From contig JAHLKG010000003.1 in assembly GCA_025526995.1 (NCBI GenBank), positions 1,736,001 through 1,800,000 on the forward strand: 64,000 bases of DNA, written 5' to 3'. This stretch comes from Powellomyces hirtus (taxonomy: Eukaryota > Chytridiomycota > Chytridiomycetes > Spizellomycetales > Powellomycetaceae). Shown here piece after piece: positions 22,650-33,263 of this stretch (its first letter is position 1; the number at the start of each line of letters is the position of its first letter). A model generated the notes under the pieces. It saw only the letters and a list, made by a program, of their open reading frames with translations, searched no databases and was not told where the DNA came from. The translations under genes and the position numbers were made by a program.

Positions 22650-23556
22650 TCAACCGTAGAATTCATCATGATCCTCATCATACGTCCCAAATGCCTCAAC
22701 ATCCAGTTTCAACTTCTCGCAAAGTTCTTTGAGGTTCGGTACTCTCGGCTCTTCGGGTATAATGTACTCGTTGTCTGCACCAGCTTTCATCATCCTGTTC
22801 TGGTTCGTGTTGTTCCCGTTGTTGAAATCTTCGTATCCCCACCCAGTATTTCCGATTTGAGGGTCGTCGGACATGAATATAGCTCCGATGGCGTCGCGGA
22901 ACGCTATGAGTGCCTCCCGGGATGCCGAACGCCATTTGATAATTAGGGAGTCAACTTTGGTGTCTTCGTTCTGTTGGGTCGGTGTTCGATCAGCACACAG
23001 AAACCATATGCCATTTCACATGCAAAATTGTACATTTGCCTGATACCCTGCCACCATCTTCAGCTTCCTTATCCGGTCCTCCGCAAGCATAATGCTGCGA
23101 GCCAACTCCTTCTGTTCTCTCCACATATCCGCATCATCACCCTGTCCGCCGGTGTTTTGTAATTGTTGTTTCACGTCTGTCCGGCCGGTCATGAGTGATT
23201 TTAGTGGTGATTTGAACGAGCGGTGAACCCCTACTGTCCGTGGTCCGAGAGACGATGATTTCGTAGATGTTGGAGTTGTTGGCTGAGGTGTGGAAAGTCG
23301 GAGTGGGGATCGAAACTTGTTGAATTGTGGGGATGAAGTCTAGTATGGCTATGATCAGGCGAATGTAACAACGACAGACAATAGAAGAGCGATGCAACAT
23401 GGTTTATGAGACTTACAGAGTTACGCGGTCTTTTTGCCGGTGTGGTCGGGGGCGCTTTGCTGGGTATTGAGACATCAGCCGTGGGCTGGTATACTACATT
23501 GGTGAGACTCCATCTCGTGACCACAGAGTGCAAACTCTGGGCGGGTTCATACCTGT
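22650..23556 (-). CDS. SFR1: Sfr1/Mei5-like DNA recombination mediator subunit, 5' end unresolved
   Basis: Three exons are clear: about 23556-23417, 23339-23034 (or to 23040) and 22970-22650, all joined in phase 0. The product shows two F[RK]SPL[RK] motifs (NKFRSPLR and RSFKSPLK), a coiled coil (DMWREQKELARSIMLAEDRIRKLKMV), the WR.ASREAL segment and the C-terminal LKELCEKLKLDVEAFGTYDEDHDEF. This order is characteristic of Sfr1/Mei5, which with Swi5 stimulates Rad51 and Dmc1 strand exchange. No ATG is in frame in the first exon seen, so at least one short exon with the start codon lies upstream of 23556. The donor of exon 2 is ambiguous: CAG|GCAAAT or AAT|GTACAA, differing by two codons. Confidence 0.75.
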
Positions 23557-23734
23557 GCTACTTTCTGATCTATCACAAAGAATAGGGACGCAAGCGAGAG
23601 CCTCCCGTCAATCAATAGGTCCCAGTACGCCAGCTCTGATCATGACCAATTGTAATAGGTACCGTTTCTGTCTCCTTTCGGTTTTAGCCAAAACACCGTC
23701 ACATTGTGGCCATTCCCGCTATACACATGCGAGC

Positions 23735-24252
23735 CTAGCGACCGACCCACCAAGTGTGGCAGCCGAGCCTATGACAGGGGCAGATGATAAGTATGCTTGA
23801 ATTGTTCAAAGACACACGGCAGCCAACACCACGCACTTTTATTTTCTCCCGACAGTCGGGCCGCGATGTGACGCTTTGGAAAATGAGCAGAAGCAGTTCA
23901 TCCTCTGTCAAGGGCGAAGGAGGCGACCCGGATGTCCTACTTCTCCACAAACACTCTATGCATCTCTCCATCAACGACATGTCTTGGTAAATCCTCGACA
24001 GACGATAATGAGTATCTTGACCAGAGAATCGCGCATTGACTGTGCACTGTCCGCCGGTCCCTGCGCCACTGACAGCATCAATTCGCGCCCCACCGTCGTC
24101 ATGTTGGCGAAATTATAAACCCCCCTATCACTCCAAGATCCTCCCGCATTCTCCATTGCAAGAACAACAGTCCCAGGGAGTAGCAGAATAGCAAAGCAAG
24201 TTAGAAGCAACAGGACAATGGACAAAGGATATTGCTCTTGTGGTTTCGCCAT
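23735..24252 (-). CDS. Hypothetical small membrane protein, 3' part uncertain
   Basis: The ATG at 24252 opens a frame with a strong hydrophobic segment near the N-terminus (residues 9-32, a signal anchor or signal peptide), then ENAGGSWSDRGVYNFANMTTVGRELML. The frame ends at 23971; sequence downstream in another frame (MSLMERCIECLW... to 23735) also looks coding, so an intron or another exon join near 23990-24030 is likely but could not be fixed. Family not recognised. Its start codon is only 28 bp from that of the divergent RabGAP gene. Confidence 0.45.
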
Positions 24253-24280
24253 CCACGTTTAAGCTCTCAGGACGTCCAGA

Positions 24281-25610
24281 ATGACCGATGCAAAGCGAGG
24301 AGGAGGGGAAGGATTTCGGAAGAGAGGAGGCACAAACCCCAAGAGACTCACAAAGCACGCCGCTGCCAAACAAAGGCAGATTCTCGATGCTCTGGCCAAT
24401 CAAGATCTGGAGCAGCTCCGCAAACTCGCTGGCACTCGCGGAGGCTTCTTATCGAACGCGTTGAGGCGCGAAGTATGGCCTGCTCTCCTCCACTGCAGAG
24501 GAGACAGCGACCCCAACTCTGGATCTAGCGATGGAGTTGATGGAGGTCTGTGGCATGGCCGTGCTTGACGGTGAAAGAGGAGGCAAAGTCTGACGAGTCG
24601 CAACCCATTAGATATTCCGCGGGATGCGGTGCAGGTCGAGTTGGACGTGAATAGGTCGCTGACGCATCTTCTCCCCCCCAACACGGGCGGAAAGCGTCTA
24701 GCGAGAATGCGAGCAGACCTATCCGGGTTGATCATAAGCGTACTGCAGAAACATCCTTATCTTCACTATTATCAAGGTATTGCCATGAAAGGGGTCTGCC
24801 GTTTCTCGATAAAGACTAATCGGCGCATTGCTAGGCTTCCATGATGTGGCTACGGTCTGTCTACTCGTTCTCAAGCCAGTGCTGGCCGCAAGATGCTTGG
24901 AGTCTCTAGCTCTCTTCTACCTACGCGATTACATGACTCCCACACTGCAATCGGCCCTTAACCAAATCCACCTCCTGTTCCCACTCCTCTCTCGCGCATC
25001 GCCTCCCATTCATACATTTCTGACACAAGTTGACGGGCTTTTGCCGTACTTTTGCCTCTCATGGGTCATCACATGGTACAGCCATAACATCAACAATGCA
25101 GAGCGCATCGCGCGCTTATTTGATTTCATGATAGCCTCGAACCCTCTGATGCCGATCTACATCGCCGCTGCCGTTGTGATCTCTCAAAAGGATCTTCTCC
25201 TCGAAGAAGAACCCGAGTACAGCAGCATACACCACTTTCTGTCACAATTCCCGGCCAACCACAACGTCGAGCACCTTATCAAACAGGCGCAGAGTCTTTA
25301 TAATTCCTACCCACCGCACATTCTCCAAAAGATTGCGCGCCAACGACTGGGTAAAGCTTCCTGCGTCACCAGACACGCCCAAGATATCGAGCGCTTACCG
25401 TTCGCGGAGCATTCGGATGGCAACAGGCCAAAGAATCTTATCCAGCGTCATATCGCCGATACGACGGCTTCAACGGCTCCTTCAAGGGCGCTCGGAGGCA
25501 GATTCGCTAGCAATGCCAAGCAGGTCGCGTGGCTTGCTGCGTTCGCCGCTACGACGGCGATAGCGTGGTACGCGCTTGAAATTGGAGCACAGTACGGTTA
25601 TTTAGCATAA
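24281..25610 (+). CDS. TBC-domain RabGAP, TBC1D20/Gyp8-like
   Basis: Exon 1 starts at the ATG 24281 and runs to about 24538; exon 2 is about 24584-24776; exon 3 is 24835-25610. TBC landmarks: LRREVWPALL (motif A), VELDVNRSL, ARMRADLSGLI, then PYLHYYQGFHDVATV (YQG finger split by the second intron, phase 1), LPYFCLSWVITWYSHNI and ASNPLMPIYI. A C-terminal hydrophobic segment (QVAWLAAFAATTAIAWYALEIG) resembles the membrane anchor of TBC1D20, an ER-bound GAP for Rab1. The exon 1/2 junction is uncertain: the frames differ and no standard donor is obvious. The arginine-finger motif IxxDxxR is degenerate here (ELDVNRS), as is usual in this subfamily. Confidence 0.85.
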
Positions 25611-26195
25611 GCGTTTTACTATGCAAACATAATATTGCATCCCATCGTTTTTTTGGTTAATCGGCAGTAGATGCAAACCCCGTGAACCCTCTAACCCTAA
25701 CCCAAAAGGGCGAAGCCGTCAGCAGACAGCGTGCAAGTCATTAATATGGTCATAAGGACGTCTAACATACACAAAAGATTGACACGTAGGTATCCGCAGC
25801 CTTCCTTGCGCACTGCCGCAGGTTAGGTAACAGATCAGATCTCGCCGCTGTATGGAGAACCTGGCATAAGTAAATTGCTGTAGTCATCAGAGAAAGCCGG
25901 CGGATTACCTACGTGTCACTCTTCAGCGTCTTGCGGTTTGCAATAATTCTTTACAATTCCTCTTTTGGCGCGCACTAGCAGGATGTATGCGAAGTTCTTG
26001 GGCGACGGGTAATTCGCTATACGAAGCAATCAAATCTCCACGTGGGGTGAGGATACTATTCTTTGTAATCGCTGGCAAAATACATTTGCATGCAGTTGAT
26101 TTATTTCGGTCAGTGTCTGTGTGAGGAACTCGAACGTGTACAGTGTATGTATGGGAATGAAAAATGTATGCGAGTCTGTGCGTTGCACAAGCTCT
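25611..26195. other. Intergenic region with a short telomere-like motif
   Basis: Convergent 3' flanks. At about 25689-25702 there is ctctaaccctaaccc, two units of the CCCTAA telomere-type hexamer. No gene or RNA is supported. Confidence 0.5.
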
Positions 26196-29100
26196 CTACT
26201 CGCTTGCCGGGGGAATATGTATTCCCGGCGGGCAGGAGATCCTCCGGCCATTTGTTGCTAATGAAGCCTTGGGCCTGCGCGGGAGTGCCACTGTTGTGGA
26301 CTGCATTTTCTTCTCCTCGAGGGACCGAATGTCGGCAAGCAGCGCATCGCGTTGGTCAAACAAATGGGCGAGCTCCTCGGAGACCGTCTCGTGCTTGTGC
26401 TGCAGGACCTGGAGAGCTTTTGTGGCAGCCGTCAAATGTTCAGCGGTAGTGTTGTCTTTACCCGAGGCGGCCGCAGGGCCAGCGTGGACCGTCGCACGTC
26501 GGATTTCCATCACTGCGTCTCGGATCTCCTTTAGTTCTGTAACGTCCATAACCGACGAAGATGCGACCGGACGTTGCGGCTGCAGTTGTGGCACGCCCGC
26601 CGGCTTCCCATTTGCAAACAGCCCATGGGCATCGAAACAATCCAGCACCCTCGCGAGCGAATGCTGGATAGAATCCAGTGCCGCCGAGGTGGCGTGCTCG
26701 CGCTGCGCAAGCTCTTGATGGAAGATGAGCAGCTCGCGTAGATCCTTCGGTGCTGCTGTCGTTGTTGGTGGTTGCGGGTGTTGGCCCAAGGTCCCCGGGC
26801 GCTGTGGGGAACTTGATCGGGAGAGGGACGTAAGAGAGGACTGGATTGAGGTGAGTCGGGAGTCGAGATCGATAGGGAGGTAGCTGACTAGACAGGAATG
26901 AATTGATTCGACAAGTCGGAGGATTTCCGAGTTGCAGCTGTTGCTGCTGGAGTGCGTTGAGGTCGCAAGACGCAACCGGTCAAGCTGCGACGCCACTTCT
27001 CGCAGCAGCACGTACGTTTGATCCGCACTCTCGGCCGTACCGTCAGTCCCTTTTCCCACAACACCTCCAACTTGCTTTTCAATCGCCGCCACCGCATCGA
27101 CCTGCCCGAGCGTCATCTTTTCAATGCGCTCCACTTTCTCCGCAACGGCACTATGTGTGTCCTGCGAGATCGCAAACATAGCCAACAGATCTTTCATACG
27201 GTCGCCCGTTACATCATCCGCGAGCTGTTCCTTGATGTCCACAAGTTCGTCGCGCATACGGCCAAGCAGAGCTCGTTGGTCAGATAAGGAGGCTACTATG
27301 CCATTATTGTTGCTGTTGTTGTTGCTGCTGTTGTTTTGTCCACCAACTGATTCAGAACCTGCATTGCTGGTTGCACAGGCCTCGTCTCCATTTCCCAACA
27401 TCCCGACCTGGACAAGCTTCGTGATAGTTCGATGCATATATTTGAGCTGGTCAGCAATGCGCTCCAACCGCCCATCAACCACATCATGTCGCGTCTGAGC
27501 TTCTCTCCCGACTCTCCCCAACCGCTCCTCCACGTTCTCCATACTATTTCTGATATCAGTCAGTTTATGCAACGTGATCATCTGCTGGGTATCTGTCTCG
27601 TCCGCATCACCGTTACCACCACCACCTGGCAATGCCGCTTGCAGGCGCTCATCGACGGACGAGAATCGTGTCGTCTGCGTTTCTTGCACGTGGTCTATTA
27701 GGCGGGATAGGTGGATCAACTTGTCGTTGATGGAGGTGATCATGTTAGTTGTTGGGCGGTCGAGACGATCCCCAATGCTGCTGCTTCGCGTCAGCGTGGA
27801 TAGTGGTGGAGCGGCGGCGGCGGCAGACACTTGCAATTTTATGTCCTCGAGTAACGCAACCACTGGCACCGCGTCTGATTTCGTGAACGCTGCTGCGTGA
27901 TGTGCGGTGATCGATGTTTGTAGCGAATCAACTTGTTCCCGTCCAGTACGCAAATCGCCGACGAGCACCCGCTGCATTTGCGTGACCAGCGTGACAAGTT
28001 CTCGATGATCCAAACTCTTCTGCACCATTTCCTGCAGTTTTGTCGAATCACTCGCGACGGTTGCCAGAGCGTCCGCTGCAGCTTTCTGCCGTTCCAGCAC
28101 AGTCAACACATTGTGTCCCACACTACGAAGCCCTTCGTCGCGCGCGCCCGCCGCTTTCTGGTTCCCCTCCGCCACCATTGTCATGATCTGCCCAAGATCC
28201 ATACCCTGGCGGCGTTGTGCTGACGCCAACTGTGCTATCTGCGTGTCCAGCGCTGCTGGTGTAGGCAGGGAGCGCTGCATATCGACAAGCGTGCTCATGA
28301 CTTCTTGTGTCAGCGTGTGCACTGATGTGAGCTTATCCGAAAGAGCCAAGCCTGTTTCTGGCTGCTTTTGCTGCTGTGACAGAGCCTGAACCTGTTGCGT
28401 TAGAGTGTCTAGGGATGTTTGAATCATGGTTTTGAGGTCCGCCTGATCTGCAGTGGCTGTCCGGTGCTGGAGCAGCTCATGCACCATTTTGGCAATCTTG
28501 CTAGTTCGCATTTCCATCGACTCAGTCAACTCCACCACGGCTGCCTCCAGATCTGCGTGCGGGGGTAGCGGAGCCGGTGCATTTTCTGCTACACCGTCCT
28601 CTTTGTTCATAGACATTCCTTCTCCTGCTTCCGTAATCCCGCGCGCGGCATCTTGTATTGCCTCAATTGCCGCTGTCAGTTGCTCACGCAGGGGTTCAAA
28701 CGCAGCCGCTGTCGCCGCCGCTGCCGTGATTGTCGTTTCGTTATCGTTGCCACCAGCATCCGCTCCAATGACCTGCGCATCCAACAATCTCAATACCAAA
28801 TCTTTTACATTCGCGAGTTCGGTCTGGATGTTGCTGCTCATAGTGGTTGCCCCTGCTGACGTGTTTCGCGCTGCGAATGCGCTGTTGCTGCTATGAGCAT
28901 GCGAATCGTCATTGGACTTTTTCCCAATGCCGAAACTCAGACTCGTGCTTCGAGATTCATAGCCACGGCCGTAGTGACCACCCGTCTCCTCGATCTGTTC
29001 AAAGTTTGGCGCGCTGGGGATTGGCCGCGGGGTCTCGCGTCCCGCACCATCATCTACGATGCAGTTGTCTCCACCTCCTCCATACGTATCGTCGTCGTCA

Positions 29101-29732
29101 TCATCATCTAAACGCGACGCGGCGCCACTATACACATTTGCGGTCCCGGCAGTCTCGCAAAGTCCCGCACTTGTGGTGTTGCTATTCCGTCTGGCAGCTC
29201 CTCCTCCAAACGCAATACCTGGATCAAGGCTCTCAAACTCGAACTCGAATGCATCAAGAAGTCCACCCCCGCCTCCAGTACTGGCTTTGGGAGTCACTTT
29301 AGCGGGAGAACTCGGCTGTGCACCCCCGCCACCGCCCCACAGTCCACGCAAAGGAGAAAACACAGGCGAGTTTTCAGATGTTGTGGGTGTTGGCGACGTT
29401 GCAAGCGGGCCGCCCCGGGTATTGCTGGTGTTGATGCTGCTAACGGTGGTGCTGGCATTGCTGCCGCTGCTGCCGCTGCTGCCGCTGCTGCTGCTGGCCA
29501 CTGTGGCCACCGTTTCTGTGACCGTTGATGCTGCACGGTGCAGTGATGGCGCATGTTGCGATTGGTGGTGATGCTGGTAGTGTGATGATGCAGGACTGGG
29601 CGATGAAACTGCTCGTGAGAGCCCGGATGCGGGTGTTGTTGCCCGGTGTTGCTGTTGCTGTTTTTGATTAGGAGACCCGGCAGCTTTTGAAAGCGCTACT
29701 TTTGCGGCGAGATAAGACCCGAGATTGTTCAT
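26196..29732 (-). CDS. Large low-complexity and coiled-coil protein, 1,178 aa
   Basis: A single uninterrupted ATG frame, remarkable among the intron-rich neighbours. Residues 1-300 are low complexity: Gln, Ser, His-Gln, Gly and Asp runs (QKQQQQHR, GGGGGAQP, DDDDDDTYGGGGD) around a small conserved-looking patch (LLDAFEFEFESLDPGIAFG). From ~300 to the end the sequence is mostly helical with heptad spacing (VKDLVLRLLDAQVIG, MRTSKIAKMVHELLQH, SLEEKKMQST), suggesting long coiled coils. The N-terminus MNNLGSYLAAKVAL may be an amphipathic helix. No catalytic domain and no family recognised. A scaffold or cytoskeletal role is a guess from architecture only. Confidence 0.8.
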   Translation of the reverse strand: MNNLGSYLAAKVALSKAAGSPNQKQQQQHRATTPASGLSRAVSSPSPASSHYQHHHQSQHAPSLHRAASTVTETVATVASSSSGSSGSSGSNASTTVSSINTSNTRGGPLATSPTPTTSENSPVFSPLRGLWGGGGGAQPSSPAKVTPKASTGGGGGLLDAFEFEFESLDPGIAFGGGAARRNSNTTSAGLCETAGTANVYSGAASRLDDDDDDDTYGGGGDNCIVDDGAGRETPRPIPSAPNFEQIEETGGHYGRGYESRSTSLSFGIGKKSNDDSHAHSSNSAFAARNTSAGATTMSSNIQTELANVKDLVLRLLDAQVIGADAGGNDNETTITAAAATAAAFEPLREQLTAAIEAIQDAARGITEAGEGMSMNKEDGVAENAPAPLPPHADLEAAVVELTESMEMRTSKIAKMVHELLQHRTATADQADLKTMIQTSLDTLTQQVQALSQQQKQPETGLALSDKLTSVHTLTQEVMSTLVDMQRSLPTPAALDTQIAQLASAQRRQGMDLGQIMTMVAEGNQKAAGARDEGLRSVGHNVLTVLERQKAAADALATVASDSTKLQEMVQKSLDHRELVTLVTQMQRVLVGDLRTGREQVDSLQTSITAHHAAAFTKSDAVPVVALLEDIKLQVSAAAAAPPLSTLTRSSSIGDRLDRPTTNMITSINDKLIHLSRLIDHVQETQTTRFSSVDERLQAALPGGGGNGDADETDTQQMITLHKLTDIRNSMENVEERLGRVGREAQTRHDVVDGRLERIADQLKYMHRTITKLVQVGMLGNGDEACATSNAGSESVGGQNNSSNNNSNNNGIVASLSDQRALLGRMRDELVDIKEQLADDVTGDRMKDLLAMFAISQDTHSAVAEKVERIEKMTLGQVDAVAAIEKQVGGVVGKGTDGTAESADQTYVLLREVASQLDRLRLATSTHSSSNSCNSEILRLVESIHSCLVSYLPIDLDSRLTSIQSSLTSLSRSSSPQRPGTLGQHPQPPTTTAAPKDLRELLIFHQELAQREHATSAALDSIQHSLARVLDCFDAHGLFANGKPAGVPQLQPQRPVASSSVMDVTELKEIRDAVMEIRRATVHAGPAAASGKDNTTAEHLTAATKALQVLQHKHETVSEELAHLFDQRDALLADIRSLEEKKMQSTTVALPRRPKASLATNGRRISCPPGIHIPPASE

Positions 29733-30546
29733 GGCGGTTTTATGTGTGTAGGTGCATGTCCTAACAGATCAGCAAACAGCCGGTTTCCCTGCCGCGTTTT
29801 CGCTTACGTTTTCTCTGCCAGTTGGGTGCGCGTCGGAAGTGGCTTATACGGTCGCGCCTACGCCACATTGGACGCGCAACTTTGCGTTTTGGATAAAGGA
29901 CTCAGAATACACTGTGAGCTCAGAATAAAAAACAAGTTGACAAGCGCACATTCAAAGCACTCTCACTCCGCCGTCGCCTCTGCCAAAGAACCGTATTGGT
30001 GGACATGTCACTGGCGGGAATCGCCCAAGAGAGATTTCACTTGAATCCAGGGCATTTGTGCGATAGAGTGTGTCAATCAACCATACATCCTCTACTAGAC
30101 TCTCTCACGAGGGACATGTGTGCAATGTGTGCCGCTGTGATCCCATAAGAAGGTACGTTTGGAGGGACTTCAGACAAAGACCTTACAGGTGGCCGTGAGC
30201 TGTTGACCCGCAGACCTGCCGCTGAAAGATGGTGCCCGCGTTGGACGGTTTGCTTTCCGCGGTTTCCTCCCCCACCCTGGCCGCATGGCAGTTTGAAATT
30301 GCTGTAACAGGTATGCATTTGCACCACACAGCCAAGGAATAAAGCAGCCAAGGACCAGAGAACGCACATAAGAACGGGGGAACGGGGGTTGCAATTCTTC
30401 CAACACCTCTCATGCTCTCGATAAACTTCAAATGCACAATCCGACATCAAGAATGAGCCCCGGGTTCTGGATCCACACATCTTGGGAGACGGCCGGTCGT
30501 CGACAACGATGACGAGTCTCCTCTTTCTCCGTCTCCGGAAATAGGG
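29733..30546. other. Upstream region without a supported gene
   Basis: This is the 5' flank of the coiled-coil gene. Minus-strand frames at 30073-30648 overlap the next candidate and look like shadows. No RNA gene was found. Confidence 0.4.
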
Positions 30547-30921
30547 ATGACGCCCGTCAAAGCTGTCCCGAAATGGCCTAAGAGACGGAGTTACACTCCC
30601 GTCGACAGTGACGGCGAGTCGGTGCCGCCTCCATTTTATCCAATGCATGCCAGCCTTGCAGCTACCATCGGACGAGGTCGCGAACCCGTCCGCTCCGCCC
30701 GCCCGGACGACGAACCGCCACTGACAGTCGCGGCCAAGATGTTCTTGTGCGCCAAGAAGTGCTTGGAAGAAGTACAGCGCAATCTACATGACGCAGCGAA
30801 GGTTGCAAATGCTACAGGAAGAGCTTGCCTATGGTCAGAAGAAGTCTTGGAAGACGACAACCGTTGCTGTTATCGTATTTTGAGCCAAAAATACTTCAAG
30901 AAACACCGCCAGTGTAGTTAG
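30547..30921 (+). CDS. Hypothetical small basic protein, weak support
   Basis: An ATG frame of 124 aa, Pro/Arg-rich at the start and helical near residues 60-85 (KMFLCAKKCLEEVQRNLHDAAKV). In the last third another frame reads as a coiled coil followed by a hydrophobic end (LQMLQEELAYGQKK...TTTVAVIVF), so the true 3' end may involve a splice that I could not fix. No family recognised. Confidence 0.35.
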   Translation: MTPVKAVPKWPKRRSYTPVDSDGESVPPPFYPMHASLAATIGRGREPVRSARPDDEPPLTVAAKMFLCAKKCLEEVQRNLHDAAKVANATGRACLWSEEVLEDDNRCCYRILSQKYFKKHRQCS

Positions 30922-31108
30922 GCACTACCCAAAAACACTAAAAAGATTAGTCGCGAGATGCAGACGGAGTAGTCCTTCTTTGGCTCGATGAGGCCTTTTT
31001 ATTTTGTACACGTAAGGTCCACACATTTGTCAAAGTACACGTCAGATAGACAAGAGCCCTCGTTAAACAAGGCAGTAACAAAAATTTACATGTGAGTTGA
31101 GATGAGTA

Positions 31109-32901
31109 TTATTCGCTGCGATATACCACATCAATCAAATCGCCTCTCTTGACAATGACCCGTCCTCCATCATTACCTTCAACCCATTTCCACCGAGCGC
31201 GCGTTCGAGCGTCCCCATCCACCGCAACCGCGTTTCTCACATGCTGCGCCCGGTCAAGCCAGTGGCAGGCTTCAGTGCTCAGTCGCTCACGTTCTGCGTC
31301 ATCTGCAGCTAAGGCCACAGCGCGGAGAAGCAGTGCGAGGCCGCGGTCGTAGTACGGGAGAGCGGAAGATGGGGAGTCGGTTGTGTATAGCCGTTCGGCC
31401 TTCGTTAACTCGTGAAGTGCATTTTGATATATTTTGGATGCAGCGGGTTCTGAGGCTTGTAGAGGGTGGTCGAGAGACGTGGAGAGATTGTCCCATGTTT
31501 GTGAAATGGTGGGATGCAGCGGATTTGGCGGAAGTCCCGATTCTTCGGACGACTGAAGCGCTGCTTGCAAATCAGCTTTGGGACCTCCCGCATGAGTCTC
31601 AGCTTTCAGAGCTTCCGCCTTGTCCATGTATTCGGTGATGCGATTGGTGAGATCGCCGACACCAGGATGCGCTGGCCCGAGATAGGTCCGGTAAGCCAAC
31701 AGATGTGCGATTCCATCAGTGTAGAGATCAACCAGCTCCTCTTTCAGCGCCAAACCATCCTTCCCCTTACGAAGGGGAGAGCGCGTGAACCTTCTTGACG
31801 CGGTCTCATCAGTGAGGCGACCTTCAAGTTCCATTGCAAGGGAGATGCGTTCCATTCCACGCGCTAAGGAATCCGGTGCTGGGATATGATTCAAGTCCAA
31901 ATATGAGTGGGTGTACAAGGTTTGGAAAGATAAGCGGTCAGTTGGTGAGCGGGTCAGCAGCGCCGAGACGAGATTTTGTGCTGCGGCGGATGTATTGGCG
32001 GCTATTAATGGCGGGAGAGCGAGGTTTGGCGGTATTGGGGAGAGGATTTGGGATAGAAGTGTGTCGATCGAAGTGACGGGATGGAAGGGAGGCTGTCCGC
32101 AGAGCATCTCTGGAGAGTGGTAGACTACTTACTTAACCACAGTATTGCGCATACAGCTTGGCACTTCATAACCCACCGTAAAACACAACTCCAACGGACC
32201 AGAGATCGCATCGAGCATCATAATGATCTTCCTTCAGAATTTCTGGCGCCATATACAGCAGTGTTCCAATCTTTTCCGTCAGCAAGCCTTTCGATGCGCC
32301 CTTCAGTTCATTCGTAGAGGCAGTTGAATGATCAGCAATCCCAAAGTCTGCAATCTTGAGAACCGGAAACGTCCCAGGAGGGTTGCTTTTCGAGGTGGCG
32401 AGCAAAATGTTCTCCGTTTTCAGATCACGATGCGATATGCTGTGGGTTGTCAAAAAAAAGAGACCTTTCTACGGCGGTATCAGCTTCATTCGCTCAATAC
32501 TTTCATAGATACTATTACAGCATACCTGCAGCAAGCTGACGCAGAAACATTCTCGCTTCTGGTTCCGCCAGCCGGCGCGTTCTCTGTCGAGCCAGGTAGC
32601 TCTTCAGACTGCCCAGTTGGCACAGTTCCATCACAATGAAGACATGCAAGGCGTCCCATTCCAAATCCACAAACTTGACGATATTTGGATGGCAGAGCCG
32701 TTTCAGCAATGATATCTCCCGAACAACCTGTTCTTGTTTGCGGGATTTGCGCAAGTCGGCGCGAGGAATGGCTTTGACGGCGAAATGCGGGGTCCCGGTG
32801 GGGTCCGACTTGCTGTATGCGCGGTAAACCGTGCCTGAAGTTCCCCTCCCTATCGGCGGATTCAGAAGAGAGTATGCTAATGGGGGTGTGCTAGCGGACA
32901 T
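31109..32901 (-). CDS. ULK3-like Ser/Thr kinase with MIT-type C-terminus
   Basis: Exons 32901-32526, 32464-32177 and 32109-31109 join to 554 aa. The kinase domain covers about residues 10-270: glycine loop IGRGTSGTVYRA, VAIK-type lysine in FAVKAIP, HRDLKTENILLA, DFG in KIADFGIAD, an ULK/ATG1-type MAPEIL, and the C-lobe CGQPPFHP with the RLSFQTLYTHSYL end. The C-terminal half has two helical repeats of MIT type (KEELVDLYTDGIAHLLAYRTYLG, SSALPYYDRGLALLLRAVALA), as in ULK3, which acts in ESCRT-linked abscission control and autophagy. Yeast Atg1 lacks this exact layout. Introns are in phase 1 inside the kinase domain. Confidence 0.88.
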
Positions 32902-33263
32902 ATTATACTTGCGTCCAGCGCAACTTCCAATACTGGTATGAATTTCAGCAAGGGTTGATTGGGAATTTCACACCTCCGAAGTGGCGCAAGAGATGAGCGC
33001 CACACTTGCTGACTCATACCGACTCATCAACATTGGTGTGCTTCGCCGCCAAGCCGAAAGCCAACAGTCACAAGGCGTCACACCTTTCTCGCTGCTTTTC
33101 CTGTTTTCCTTTTCCTTTTTCTTGCGTTGCACTGAAACGCTGGAAGCGCTGCGTTCACCCAGACCTCTTCAGTACGTTTGTGGCTGTCGATACATCCGCC
33201 TTCTCGCAAGCAACTTCATCTCCTTCCTCACCTTACCTCATCCAGTTTAACCGGCAGAAAGAG
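32902..33263. promoter_or_regulatory. Shared divergent promoter region
   Basis: 362 bp lie between the start codons of the kinase (-) and the transporter (+). A pyrimidine-rich patch (33095-33125) precedes the transporter start. Promoter function is inferred from position. Confidence 0.35.

Noticed and set aside
22971..23040. A GC-AG intron in the Sfr1/Mei5-like gene (CAG|GCAAAT).
   Set aside because: A GT donor six bases downstream (AAT|GTACAA) keeps the same phase, so no unusual splice class is needed.
26164..29571. Plus-strand frames up to 184 codons opposite the 1,178-aa gene.
   Set aside because: Leu/Ser/Cys runs are the complement of Gln/Ala/Ser repeats on the coding strand.
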